Of a stretch of DNA of 64,000 nt, positions 49,981 to 58,433 are shown in pieces (the stretch's first letter is position 1; every line of letters begins with the position of its first letter). The notes under the pieces are model-generated. The model made no database searches. It was given only the letters and a program-made list of their open reading frames with translations, and was not told where the DNA came from. Source of the DNA: Pseudobdellovibrionaceae bacterium (lineage in GTDB: Bacteria > Bdellovibrionota > Bdellovibrionia > Bdellovibrionales > Bdellovibrionaceae); the NCBI GenBank assembly GCA_016719575.1, contig JADJYV010000002.1, positions 372,001 through 436,000 of the forward strand. Reading direction: 5' to 3'. The translations under genes and the position numbers were made by a program.

Positions 49981-51965
49981 GTGAATATGTCAGCAATCCC
50001 GAAGAAGCCAAAGAGTACGTTCCCCGCTATCGCTTGCTCTACAGTATGATTGCGATCACTTTTGTCTTGTTTGCAATGCGCCTGTGGTATTTACAGATCA
50101 TTTCAGGAAATGAACTCCGTGAGTTCTCTGAAAAAAATCGCATAAAGCAAAATAAAATCAGCTCTCCTCGCGGTCTTATGTTAGATCGCAATGGGAAGGT
50201 CTTGGTTGAAAATCTTCCGGGATTTGAAGCTATTTTATCACCACAATACATCGAGAACCTAGAACTTATGGCAAGTATTGTCGGCCCTATCTTAGATATC
50301 GAGCCCGACAAAATCGTTCAAAAAGTTCAAAAAAGTCGAAAGCAGAATGGGGCTTTTTCGCAAGTTCGGCTTAAAGAGAATCTCAGCCGTGAAGAAGTCT
50401 TTCGTCTAAAGCGCATTCGTTTGGACACGCCAGGCCTTGAGATTCGCGAGTCTATCGTCCGATTTTATCCACTCAAAGAAGATGGGGCCCAGGTTTTTGG
50501 TTACGTCGCCGAAATCTCCAAAAGACAAATCCCCCTCATGAACGAACTTTATAAAAATGTTTTCACCTTTGAACAGGGAGACATCATCGGCAAGAGTGGC
50601 CTTGAAGAGACTTTAGAGAGAGACATTCGTGGCACTGATGGGCTGAGTTTTATCCAAGTTGATGCCCATGGGCGCGAAACATCAACTCAGACTCCCAACA
50701 TCTACGGCGAACAAATTCGTGATCAAGAACCTGTTCACGGCAATAATGCTGTTTTGACCATCGATCGCGATGTACAAGAAGCTGCCTTCAAATCAATGTT
50801 AGACAATCAACGCATAGGCGCTGCCTTTGCTATGAAATCGAATGGTGAAGTTCTTGCTTGGGTCAGCACCCCCTCTTTCAATCCAAACGATTTTTCGACT
50901 GGATTTTCGTCATCGACGTGGTCTCGCCTCGTCAACGACCCCTTCAAGCCACTCCGAAATAAGGTCATACAAGATTACAAATCACCAGGATCCACCTTTA
51001 AGCCCTTTGTTGCCGTCGCCGCCCTTTCTGAAAAAGTAGTCACACCAACAACTCTAGTCGCCGCACCGGGTGTTTTTATGTTTGGGCGCCGCCCCTATCA
51101 CGACAGCAATCGCAATGGTTATGGCTCAATCACCATTTATGAAGCCATCGAGCGCAGCTCCAATGTCTTCTTCTTTAAAATGGGAATAGCCCTCGGTGTG
51201 GACAAAATGTTTGCCTATATCAACCCGTTGGGTATTGGCCAAAAAACAGGGGTAGAACTTGCCCGAGAAGTTGCAGGCACAATGCCGAACTCAGAATGGA
51301 AAAAAGCCACCGTCGGCGAAGAATGGCAGCCAGGAGAAAACTTAAGTACGGCAATTGGACAGGGCTTTGTTGAAGCGACCCCGATTCAAATGGCAGTGGC
51401 ATACAATGCTATCGGAACCGAAGGTAAGGTCGTAAAGCCTTTTATTATTCGTAAAATCATTGATCAAGAAGGAAAAGTTCTAAAAGAAAATTTTCCGCAG
51501 GTAGTTCGCGATCTGACCGAAACTCAAAATACCGGAATCAAAGTCTCGCAGGAGACATTCAAGGTTGTTAAAGAGGGAATGAGACGAGTCGCCAATGGCG
51601 ATCGGGGAACTGCAAGGTTTTGGAAAGTCCCCGGAGTACCGATGGCCGGAAAAACAGGCACTGCGCAGGTGATTGGCTTTTCTGCCGATCAAATCTATGC
51701 AAGTTGCACCGCTCGTCCTATACACATGAGACACCATGGCTGGTTTGTGGCCTGGGCGCCGGCTGAAAATCCAGAAATCACAGTGGCTGTTCTAGCAGAG
51801 CACTCTTGCCACGGCAATACCGGTGCGGCCCCGATCGTGCGTGATATTGTGCAAGCCTACTTCCAAAAATATCACCCTGAAATGATTGAGGCCGGACTGA
51901 AAGAGCTCAAGATGAATAAAACCACGAAAATAAACCTACCAGCTACGGTTTCTGAAGGAGAATAG
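49977..51965 (+). CDS. mrdA: Penicillin-binding protein 2 (elongasome transpeptidase)
   Basis: The 662-residue class B PBP has an N-terminal membrane helix (LLYSMIAITFVLFAMRLWYL), a dimerisation/pedestal domain (SSPRGLMLDRNGKVLVENLP) and a transpeptidase domain with the three active-site motifs. These are SPGSTFKPF (Ser-Thr-Phe-Lys), ERSSNVFF (SxN) and AGKTGTAQV (KTG). It cross-links new peptidoglycan during side-wall growth with RodA. ATG overlaps the mreD stop (ATGA). About 20 extra residues lie after the catalytic domain. Confidence 0.94.
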   Translation: MSEYVSNPEEAKEYVPRYRLLYSMIAITFVLFAMRLWYLQIISGNELREFSEKNRIKQNKISSPRGLMLDRNGKVLVENLPGFEAILSPQYIENLELMASIVGPILDIEPDKIVQKVQKSRKQNGAFSQVRLKENLSREEVFRLKRIRLDTPGLEIRESIVRFYPLKEDGAQVFGYVAEISKRQIPLMNELYKNVFTFEQGDIIGKSGLEETLERDIRGTDGLSFIQVDAHGRETSTQTPNIYGEQIRDQEPVHGNNAVLTIDRDVQEAAFKSMLDNQRIGAAFAMKSNGEVLAWVSTPSFNPNDFSTGFSSSTWSRLVNDPFKPLRNKVIQDYKSPGSTFKPFVAVAALSEKVVTPTTLVAAPGVFMFGRRPYHDSNRNGYGSITIYEAIERSSNVFFFKMGIALGVDKMFAYINPLGIGQKTGVELAREVAGTMPNSEWKKATVGEEWQPGENLSTAIGQGFVEATPIQMAVAYNAIGTEGKVVKPFIIRKIIDQEGKVLKENFPQVVRDLTETQNTGIKVSQETFKVVKEGMRRVANGDRGTARFWKVPGVPMAGKTGTAQVIGFSADQIYASCTARPIHMRHHGWFVAWAPAENPEITVAVLAEHSCHGNTGAAPIVRDIVQAYFQKYHPEMIEAGLKELKMNKTTKINLPATVSEGE

Positions 51966-51967
51966 AC

Positions 51968-53092
51968 GTGGATTTATCAATTCAAGTCGAAGAAAGAACT
52001 CTATTTAAACGCCTCGATCTCAACTTTATCCTCGTGATCTTTGCTCTGAATGTGATCGGCCTAATTAACCTTTATAGCGCTACTCATGGGCCCCATTCGC
52101 TCGAGGTTGAGCCGTTATTTATTTCGCAATTTATGTGGCTTGGTATTGGCTGGAGCGTTTTTTTTATATGCACACTGATCGACTATGCCATCGTTGGCCG
52201 CATCGCGATCTGGATTTACATAATTAATCTTGGCGCCCTTCTCTATACCACTTTTTTTGGCAAAGTGGCTTTAGGAGCCCAGCGATGGATTGACTTCGGA
52301 TTTTTTCGCTACCAGCCCTCTGAAACTATGAAGCTTGCATTAATTATGCTATTGGCAAAAATACTTTCGAATCGCGCAACAACGGGATTTGGCATGGGCC
52401 TCAAAGAACTGACTTTCCCTCTTATCATCTTGCTACTTCCTTTTGGACTCGTTGTAGAACAACCCGATCTGGGTACAGGTATGATGCTCGCTGCAATCGG
52501 TGGATCAATGATTCTTTTTACTAAAGTAAAAAAATCCATCTTAGCTGTCGTTGTGATCGCCATCATTGTCGCAGCTCCAGCTGCCTGGCAATTTGGACTT
52601 CGTGAGTATCAAAAAAATCGCATCTTAACTTTTATGTCACCAACGAATGACCCAAGAGGGACCGGCTACAATAGTATCCAGTCTAAAATTGCCGTGGGCA
52701 GCGGACGCTTTCTAGGAAAAGGTTTTCGTAAAGGAACTCAGTCGCAGCTAGAGTTTTTGCCTGAGCGCCACACTGACTTCATTTACAGTGTTCTTAGCGA
52801 AGAGCACGGTTTTGTTGGCAGCATGATGACCATGGGCCTTTTCTGCATGCTTTTCGTTCTCGGGCTCCGTATTGCAGTGAACTCTCGAGATAAATTTGGA
52901 GCCCTCTTATCCGTCGGAGTTTTGTGCTACGTGTTTTGGCATATGTTCGTAAACATAGGAATGGTGATCGGCCTACTCCCGATTGTCGGTGTCCCCTTGC
53001 CGCTCCTGTCTTACGGTGGCTCTAGCATGCTGACGACAATGGCCGGGTTGGGGTTGCTCTCGAGTGTCGCGTACCGCCGCTACCTCTTCTAG
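51968..53092 (+). CDS. rodA: Peptidoglycan glycosyltransferase RodA
   Basis: A SEDS-family protein of 374 residues with about ten helices. FNFILVIFALNVIGLINLYSAT-type start, GAQRWIDFGFFRYQPSE, VVEQPDLGTGM, LPERHTDFIYSVLSEEHGFVG and PLLSYGGSSMLT are SEDS landmarks. It polymerises glycan strands with PBP2. The start is GTG, two bases after the PBP2 stop. It is the last gene of the mreCD-mrdA-rodA operon, closed by a terminator. Confidence 0.95.
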   Translation: MDLSIQVEERTLFKRLDLNFILVIFALNVIGLINLYSATHGPHSLEVEPLFISQFMWLGIGWSVFFICTLIDYAIVGRIAIWIYIINLGALLYTTFFGKVALGAQRWIDFGFFRYQPSETMKLALIMLLAKILSNRATTGFGMGLKELTFPLIILLLPFGLVVEQPDLGTGMMLAAIGGSMILFTKVKKSILAVVVIAIIVAAPAAWQFGLREYQKNRILTFMSPTNDPRGTGYNSIQSKIAVGSGRFLGKGFRKGTQSQLEFLPERHTDFIYSVLSEEHGFVGSMMTMGLFCMLFVLGLRIAVNSRDKFGALLSVGVLCYVFWHMFVNIGMVIGLLPIVGVPLPLLSYGGSSMLTTMAGLGLLSSVAYRRYLF

Positions 53093-53107
53093 AGCTGACA
53101 AAATATT

Positions 53108-53134
53108 AAGGCTCCTTTTTCAAGGAGCCTTTTC
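53108..53134 (+). terminator. Intrinsic terminator of the mre-mrdA-rodA operon
   Basis: A perfect ten-base stem AAGGCTCCTT / AAGGAGCCTT with a TTTC loop is followed by TTTTC. It lies 16 bases after the rodA stop. On the other strand it has a weaker T-tract and could also stop transcripts of the convergent gene. Confidence 0.9.
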
Positions 53135-53160
53135 TAAAAACAGTGTGAATTGGATTTCTC

Positions 53161-53676
53161 TTAGTGTTTCAGCGGAGAGCTGGTCTCTTTTGCCAAGTCA
53201 TTAAGGCAAGTAGAAAAGAATCTTAGGACCATAAACAAGTGAACCTCTTCGTCATCGCTGAGTTCGATTTCATCTTCAGCTGTGCCAAAGAGTTCCTGTG
53301 TCACATAGTTGAAGACCTCAGGTTGACCATTTAGCGCCTCGGCCTTTTGCATTTCTTCAATCATATCTTCATCGACTTGCAACAACTTTTCCAAATCAGC
53401 TTCTTGCTCTTCGAATCTGGCAACGACTTCGTCCTCGCTCAACGCTCGTATGTGAGGATATTTTTCTTGAAAACTCTTCCACAATACCAAAGCCATCATA
53501 AAGCCTAAATCTTTGGCCCCATCACCCATGTCTTCAATAAATTCAATCAGAAAACCAGCAAGCCCCGGCTGAGCTTCAAACAGATCTTGTGAAATCTGAT
53601 CTAGCTGTTCTTCGGTATTAATCGAGCACACGTTGTCAATCGCTGACTGGATTGTATCAAAGGGAATCGTTTCCAT
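53161..53676 (-). CDS. Acidic cytoplasmic protein of unknown function
   Basis: The 171-residue protein is helical and strongly acidic, with Glu/Asp-rich stretches (FEEQEADLEKLLQVDEDMIEEMQ and EDEIELSDDEEV). It has no signal peptide or membrane segment. GAGGTG precedes the ATG, so it is a well-supported gene. I do not recognise the family. It converges on the rodA operon and lies downstream of trxA on the same strand, 83 bp apart. Confidence 0.7.
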   Translation of the reverse strand: METIPFDTIQSAIDNVCSINTEEQLDQISQDLFEAQPGLAGFLIEFIEDMGDGAKDLGFMMALVLWKSFQEKYPHIRALSEDEVVARFEEQEADLEKLLQVDEDMIEEMQKAEALNGQPEVFNYVTQELFGTAEDEIELSDDEEVHLFMVLRFFSTCLNDLAKETSSPLKH

Positions 53677-53759
53677 TTACACCTCACAAAACCGCTACCA
53701 TAGCGGAACTCGCAGTGAACACCAAACAAATATTTTCTAATTATTCAACCCGGTCACAA

Positions 53760-54086
53760 CTAAGATTTCTCTTTCAAGAACTCAACAATGGCATCTTTTG
53801 GATGATTACCGACCAACTGCCCAACCTCTTGTCCGCCCTTAAATAGCAACATGGCTGGAATGCCTCGAATCCCATACTTCCCAGGAGTTGTCGGATTCTC
53901 ATCAACGTTTAATTTTACGATTTTAACTTTTGCGCTCAACTCTTGAGCTATCTCTTCAAGCTTAGGTCCCAAAGCACGGCAAGGCCCACACCACTCCGCC
54001 CAAAAATCCACCAACACGGGGGTTGAAGAGTTCAGCACATCCGTCTCAAAGCTTGAATCTGTCACGGGTTTTGTAAAATTCGCCAT
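53760..54086 (-). CDS. trxA: Thioredoxin
   Basis: At 108 residues this is a plain thioredoxin: FWAEWCGPCRALGPKLEEIA holds the redox WCGPC, KLNVDENP and YGIRGIPAMLLFKGGQ hold the cis-Pro. No signal peptide, so it is a cytoplasmic disulfide reductase. GAGGTGG lies before the ATG. A 15-base palindrome sits 20-34 bases upstream of the start. Confidence 0.95.
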   Translation of the reverse strand: MANFTKPVTDSSFETDVLNSSTPVLVDFWAEWCGPCRALGPKLEEIAQELSAKVKIVKLNVDENPTTPGKYGIRGIPAMLLFKGGQEVGQLVGNHPKDAIVEFLKEKS

Positions 54087-54105
54087 ATTTCCACCTCAAA
54101 TAGTT

Positions 54106-54120
54106 ATCTTTGACAAAGAT
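54106..54120. promoter_or_regulatory. Palindrome upstream of trxA
   Basis: ATCTTT-GAC-AAAGAT has six-base perfect arms and lies about 20 bases before the trxA start codon. It may be an operator or a leader hairpin; no T-run follows. Confidence 0.3.
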
Positions 54121-54154
54121 GAATATGAATATCGAAAAAGGCAAGCCGGTGCCA

Positions 54155-55195
54155 TTACTTTTTTCGAAATAACGCTTTGGCAAACTCTTGCCGGGCTTTG
54201 TCCTGTGATTCAATTTCACTGTGATTCCAAGAGCTTGAAATGTCCAACTGAACCTTTCTAGCTGAAACCTTGCTTAAGCTACGACGAATATCAAACTCCG
54301 GTATTTTGTTCGTAAAGTGAGCGTATTTCGAAACCCGCTCACTTTCAGTTTTACGACTTTCTTCGAGGCCTTTTGCAACAGCTTCTAATTCGTGCTCATT
54401 CAGGCTGCTCTCGCGCTCTTTGAGGTCAAAGGTCACAGGCTTTGACTCTTGTGCAGAACTGGCCTGGGCAGGAGTCGGCGTCACACGAACCTCTTTGGGC
54501 TCAGTCAGTTCCCTCCAAAAACTTTCAAGATCCTGCTCTTTTTCTATCGCCTTTGTGCCAAGGTCAAAAGTCCAACGATTGTCTGGATCACTCGGGCCGC
54601 CCCCTGTAACAATGACCGAATCTTCACTCGGGGTCGTTTTTGAATTTAAAATCGCTGGATCCGGCTGCTTGCCAGGAGTTGCGTCGCTTGAATTCTGCTT
54701 GTTCAACCTCTCAAGAACCAAAGATTCATCCAAACCTAACATTTTGGCGAGCACCTGAACCAGTCTCAGCAAAGAAACGGGGGCCTCTAGCAACATGTCA
54801 GCTCGAACTTTACCGAAATCCTGCGGATTGGGCTTATAGCCATGAGGCAGAATCAAGACGGCCTTGCCTTGCCAGCGTGTCATTTCACGCAAACGTCTCC
54901 CCACTCCAAGCGTCGTGACTTTGCCGCCACGACCAAGCGCAACAACAATATCAGGATTAAAGGACAAGATGTTTTCGTTCAAGGTGTACTCAGTGCTGAT
55001 ACCAAGAACATCAAAGCCACCTCTGATAAGAGCCGACTGGACATTCATCATCTCAGTGTATTCCTCGTAAACGAGAAGTATTTTGCTAACCACCTGAATA
55101 TTGTCAGGGATCTCTCCCCTTGGGTCAAGATAGCTTCCTCTGGACAATGGCCCCGAATCTTGCAAGTAAATAAAGCCTGAAGACCAATATTCCAT
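54155..55195 (-). CDS. Pseudo-receiver protein of unknown output
   Basis: Residues 35-155 have the strand-helix order of a receiver (KILLVYEEYTEMMNVQSALIRGGFDVLG, NPDIVVALGRGG, KAVLILPHG, DMLLEAPVSLLRLVQVLAKML). However, the phospho-acceptor Asp is replaced (VVALG instead of xxxD), the Thr/Ser position is Pro, and the conserved Lys is Glu in LEAP. It is unlikely to be phosphorylated. The C-terminal 190 residues are charged and low in complexity, with a helical stretch (LNEHELEAVAKGLEESRKTE). I choose ATG 55195; a TTG at 55246 would lie inside the divergent lptF. No ribosome site is evident. Confidence 0.6.
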   Translation of the reverse strand: MEYWSSGFIYLQDSGPLSRGSYLDPRGEIPDNIQVVSKILLVYEEYTEMMNVQSALIRGGFDVLGISTEYTLNENILSFNPDIVVALGRGGKVTTLGVGRRLREMTRWQGKAVLILPHGYKPNPQDFGKVRADMLLEAPVSLLRLVQVLAKMLGLDESLVLERLNKQNSSDATPGKQPDPAILNSKTTPSEDSVIVTGGGPSDPDNRWTFDLGTKAIEKEQDLESFWRELTEPKEVRVTPTPAQASSAQESKPVTFDLKERESSLNEHELEAVAKGLEESRKTESERVSKYAHFTNKIPEFDIRRSLSKVSARKVQLDISSSWNHSEIESQDKARQEFAKALFRKK

Positions 55196-55210
55196 TAAAC
55201 TGAGGGTTCT

Positions 55211-56317
55211 ATGTTGGGAATTCTTCGCGGAAAAAAAGCCGCTCAATACATATTTTTTGAAATGCTTCCTAGTTTTATTTTGGGGATGATTGTTTTTATT
55301 TCGATCATACTCATGTTTCAGGTTCTTCGCCTCACTGAGTTTGCCCTAGTTCATGGTGTCGACACAAAAACCATCGCTGAAATAATTGGTTATATTTGCA
55401 TTTCTATACTTCCAGCACTATTTCCAATGAGCCTGCTCTTCGCCATCATCCTGACCTATGGTCGCCTCAGTAGCGACTCAGAAATTGTCGCCCTGAAAGC
55501 CTCTGGAATGCACATGGGAATGATCCTCCTCCCAGCGTTGATCATTTCGATTCTTGTGGGAATTTTATCGGCTCAAACCTCATTTGAAATTGCCCCGTGG
55601 GGAAACCGCCAATTCGAAGTTTTGTTTACTCGCCTTAGTAATTCCAAGGCCGCAGCCACCATCAAAGAAGGCACCTTCTCTGAAGGCTTCTTCGACATGG
55701 TTGTTTACTCAAACAAAGTCGACTCCGACAATGGCTTGCTTGAAAATGTATTTATTTACGACGAACGGGATCCCTCTGCCCCATTCACAATTATTGCCAA
55801 AAAAGGTGCCATTATCTCAAGCTCCAAAAATACCGGTAACAGCGTCTTGTTGCGCCTCGAAGACGGGGATATCCATCGAAAAACTCAAACTCATACCAAA
55901 ATTAAGTTTGAAACCTACGACATCTTTTTAACGGATCCGGTTCAAGATGTGACTCGTGAAAAATCACCCCAATCTCTTACCTTGAGTGAACTGAGTGAGC
56001 TGCTAAAACAGAAGGATCTCAAAACTGAGGATCAACGCGTCCTCGAAACTGAATTCCATAAACGTTGGGCAATTTCAATACTCTGTATCGTATTTTCTTT
56101 GATCGGAGTCGGCCTTGGAACGACGACAAACCGCCGAGCCGTCAAAACTGGTGGAATGATAATGTGTGTGGGAGTCATTATCGCCTACTGGGTCATGTAT
56201 GTCACCTTTGAAGGCTTAGCCCGCAATGGTCAATTACAGCCTGCTCTTGCCGTTTGGACTCCGCTTATTTTGTTTTTTGCCATTGGTATTGAATCGCTAA
56301 GAAGAAATTGGAACTAA
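55211..56317 (+). CDS. lptF: LPS export permease, LptF/LptG family
   Basis: The 368-residue YjgP/YjgQ protein has an N-terminal trio of helices (LPSFILGMIVFISIILMFQVL, then IGYICISILPALFPMSLLFAIILTYGRL), a periplasmic beta-jellyroll of about 170 residues, and three C-terminal helices. The SSDSEIVALKASGM coupling helix is typical. With LptB and LptG it extracts LPS from the inner membrane. Only one permease gene is here, so I cannot fully separate LptF from LptG. GAGGG lies four bases before the ATG. Confidence 0.85.
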   Translation: MLGILRGKKAAQYIFFEMLPSFILGMIVFISIILMFQVLRLTEFALVHGVDTKTIAEIIGYICISILPALFPMSLLFAIILTYGRLSSDSEIVALKASGMHMGMILLPALIISILVGILSAQTSFEIAPWGNRQFEVLFTRLSNSKAAATIKEGTFSEGFFDMVVYSNKVDSDNGLLENVFIYDERDPSAPFTIIAKKGAIISSSKNTGNSVLLRLEDGDIHRKTQTHTKIKFETYDIFLTDPVQDVTREKSPQSLTLSELSELLKQKDLKTEDQRVLETEFHKRWAISILCIVFSLIGVGLGTTTNRRAVKTGGMIMCVGVIIAYWVMYVTFEGLARNGQLQPALAVWTPLILFFAIGIESLRRNWN

Positions 56318-56430
56318 ATTTAAAGAATTTACTTTCTACGAAAAACGAGCGATGCAGTAGCATCCCTACCACCACGGTCATCCTTGACCACATCGCCCCT
56401 CCCTTACTTCTAATGTTAAGAGGAAAAGCC

Positions 56431-56454
56431 AGACTTTTTCAAAGTCTTTTTTCA
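56431..56454 (+). terminator. Intrinsic terminator after lptF
   Basis: AGACTTT-TTC-AAAGTCT forms a seven-base stem with a three-base loop, followed directly by TTTTT and further T-runs to about 56472. The surrounding 200 bp between lptF and dprA holds no gene. Confidence 0.85.
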
Positions 56455-56520
56455 TTTTTTTTCATTTTTTTTAGATATTTATAAACTTCGAGCACTCATC
56501 ACTACCGCTAGTTTTGCGCC

Positions 56521-57435
56521 TTAACATCCGCGACTATCCATAGGGCTAGCGCTCGGAAGTAAATTCAGCTCTCCTCTGAAATACGTGCACAGATCCTGCG
56601 CATCGCGAACAACGGTAGCACCCTCTGCCAACAAATCAAGATTTCCAAGGTGGGAACCCTCGCTAGGATGGCCTGGAATCACTAAAACATTTTTGCCTAA
56701 TTGCAGAGTTAACTGTGCCGTTAACATACTTCCACTGCGGCGCCGGGCCTCGACAAGCAGGGTAAGAACTCCCAATCCAGCAATCAGACGATTTCGATCG
56801 TGAAAAAAGTATTTCTGCATGGGCTGTCTAAAACCATATTCACTGACAAAGCAACCTCCACCATCGACGACTGGGTTTTGCCAAGCCGTTAAGCTACTTG
56901 GATAGATAGCTCCCAAACCAGAAGGCAATGTGACAATCGTTGGGCTTTGATTGCGAAGAGCCAAGCGGTGCGCGATTTGATCAATCCCTCGCGCGCCGCC
57001 GCTGACAACCACCGCCTGCTCTGCCTGCAAAAACTCGCTAAAACACTCTTCCATCCAAAGATGTGACAATTGAGATGCATCACGACTGCCAACGACAGCA
57101 ATGCTCCTGCCATGTATCCAGGCCGGATGTCCTCGAAAACTAAAAATAAGAGGCGCTCCTGGCATATGCAGAAATGAAGTTGGATAAAGCTTCTCCCCTG
57201 GGTAGGTGAATTGAACTCCAAGCCTTGCCTGAAGCGAGATCTCCTCGGCCTCGTGATCAAATTCGCTCTTGCGGGTCATCAAAAGCTTATAAAAAAGAGG
57301 TTCTTCGTCGCGCAAATAATTGCAAAGACCCTCAAATGACTTCTCATTCGACAAAATGATCTCTGAAAAGTGATTAAAATTTTGAACTAAACGCCTGTTT
57401 TTTTGAAGATATCGAAGGAGTGCTAAATATTGCAT
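56521..57435 (-). CDS. dprA: DNA processing protein DprA/Smf, without C-terminal winged helix
   Basis: The Rossmann-like DprA core is clear: IAVVGSRDASQ, VVSGGARGIDQIAH, LPSGLGAIYPSS, SEYGFRQPMQKYFFHDRNRLIAGLG, EARRRSGSMLTAQLTLQLGKNVLVIPGHP and GNLDLLAEGATVV. It binds single-stranded DNA and loads RecA in natural transformation. The chain ends about 25 residues after the core, so the usual C-terminal winged-helix domain is missing. I choose ATG 57435; a TTG at 57468 is possible and the ribosome site is unclear for both. Confidence 0.92.
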   Translation of the reverse strand: MQYLALLRYLQKNRRLVQNFNHFSEIILSNEKSFEGLCNYLRDEEPLFYKLLMTRKSEFDHEAEEISLQARLGVQFTYPGEKLYPTSFLHMPGAPLIFSFRGHPAWIHGRSIAVVGSRDASQLSHLWMEECFSEFLQAEQAVVVSGGARGIDQIAHRLALRNQSPTIVTLPSGLGAIYPSSLTAWQNPVVDGGGCFVSEYGFRQPMQKYFFHDRNRLIAGLGVLTLLVEARRRSGSMLTAQLTLQLGKNVLVIPGHPSEGSHLGNLDLLAEGATVVRDAQDLCTYFRGELNLLPSASPMDSRGC

Positions 57436-57575
57436 TCCCCCAAAGGCAGCAAAACAGGAGCCTCCCAAAAAGATACCTATCTAAGCAATTGACACAAATG
57501 CTGCCTAAGAATCGAATACTGCGTCCGGATTTACTGTCCCAGTTTTATAAAAAAATTTGAATGCCAACAAAACAT

Positions 57576-57604
57576 ATGAAATATCGAAATATTTTCGATA
57601 TAAA
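57576..57604 (+). promoter_or_regulatory. Candidate tetR promoter
   Basis: ATGAAA (57576-57581, four of six to -35) is 17 bases from TATAAA (57599-57604, five of six to -10). The spacer and -10 are covered by the palindrome at 57581-57601. Confidence 0.5.
57581..57601. promoter_or_regulatory. 21-bp palindromic operator, probably for the TetR regulator
   Basis: Nine-base perfect arms (ATATCGAAA and TTTCGATAT) flank a TAT centre. It lies about 50 bases before the chosen tetR start and over the candidate -10, the usual arrangement for TetR autorepression. If the coding frame began at 57561 the operator would be inside the gene, which argues for the later start. Confidence 0.7.
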
Positions 57605-57650
57605 CAAAACGAAGGGCAACACCCTGTCCTCCAGAAAGTTGCAAGACATT

Positions 57651-58271
57651 ATGAATCAAGGACGAAAAAAAAAGGCTAAAATAAAAATGAAGGCTCCCAC
57701 TCAGGAGCGCTCCAAACAAACAGTAGCCAATATTTTGGAGGGCTGCGCTCGCGTCATTGCGAAAGAGGGATATTTTTCGGTTACAACTGACAAAATTGCC
57801 ACTGAAGCTGGGGTCAGCATTGGATCCCTCTATCAATTTTTTGGCAATAAAGAATCCGTTGTCTCGGCCCTTATCAAACACCTTATCGAAGAAGACCGCC
57901 TCGCCTTTTTTGAACGCATGACGCCCTTTCAGGACCTACCGCCTACTGATCGCGTCTCAAAAATGATCGAGATTGGATTTGAAATTTACCGAATGAAACC
58001 AGAGCTTCGCTCCTCCCTGCAGTCAGTTCGTCTCTATTTAACAGATCATGAATACATTAATCAATCTCGTCGTCTTTTTGCAGAATTCATACGAAAAAAC
58101 TTACCTCCGATTAGTAACAACAGAGATCCTGACAAGGTCTCATATATTGCAGTCACTGCCTTTTTATGCATTATGAACAACGCCATCTTGGACACGCCGG
58201 ATCTCGCTAATGACCCTGTGCTCGCGAAAGAATTGACGTTGATGTTTAAAAAATATCTTGAGGTTGAATAA
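57651..58271 (+). CDS. TetR-family transcriptional regulator
   Basis: The N-terminal helix-turn-helix reads RSKQTVANILEGCARVIAKEGYFSVTTDKIATEAGVSIGSLYQFFGNKESV, the classical TetR_N signature, with YQFFGNK at its end. The C-terminal ligand domain is helical and contains RVSKMIEIGFEIYRM. The ligand is unknown. The frame is open from 57561, but ATG 57651 (or ATG 57687) is more likely because a palindromic operator and promoter lie at 57576-57604. The neighbours are divergent dprA and, downstream, the insertion sequence whose left repeat carries the terminator for this gene. Confidence 0.9.
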   Translation: MNQGRKKKAKIKMKAPTQERSKQTVANILEGCARVIAKEGYFSVTTDKIATEAGVSIGSLYQFFGNKESVVSALIKHLIEEDRLAFFERMTPFQDLPPTDRVSKMIEIGFEIYRMKPELRSSLQSVRLYLTDHEYINQSRRLFAEFIRKNLPPISNNRDPDKVSYIAVTAFLCIMNNAILDTPDLANDPVLAKELTLMFKKYLEVE

Positions 58272-58274
58272 AAA

Positions 58275-58328
58275 AACTGCCCCACCAAATTGTACTTAGA
58301 AGGCCCCTTGGAGGGGCTTTTTTATTAT
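58275..58328 (+). repeat. Left 54-bp terminal inverted repeat
   Basis: This 54-base sequence (beginning AACTGCCCCACCAAATTG) is identical to the reverse complement of 59429-59482, without a mismatch. It begins three bases after the tetR stop codon. It carries an intrinsic terminator reading rightwards. Confidence 0.95.
58303..58323 (+). terminator. Intrinsic terminator in left IS repeat, downstream of tetR
   Basis: GCCCCT-TGG-AGGGGC forms a six-base GC-rich stem with a three-base loop followed by TTTTTT. It lies about 30 bases after the tetR stop and would end tetR transcripts within the insertion sequence's repeat. Confidence 0.9.
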
Positions 58329-58433
58329 TCAAATCAAAAGCTCCTTTAATCTTTTCTTGTTTTTTCACCTTGAGAGCCCTTCGCTAGACGGGAACACATA
58401 CTTACCTATCCAAGCCTACGGCAATCACTCCGG

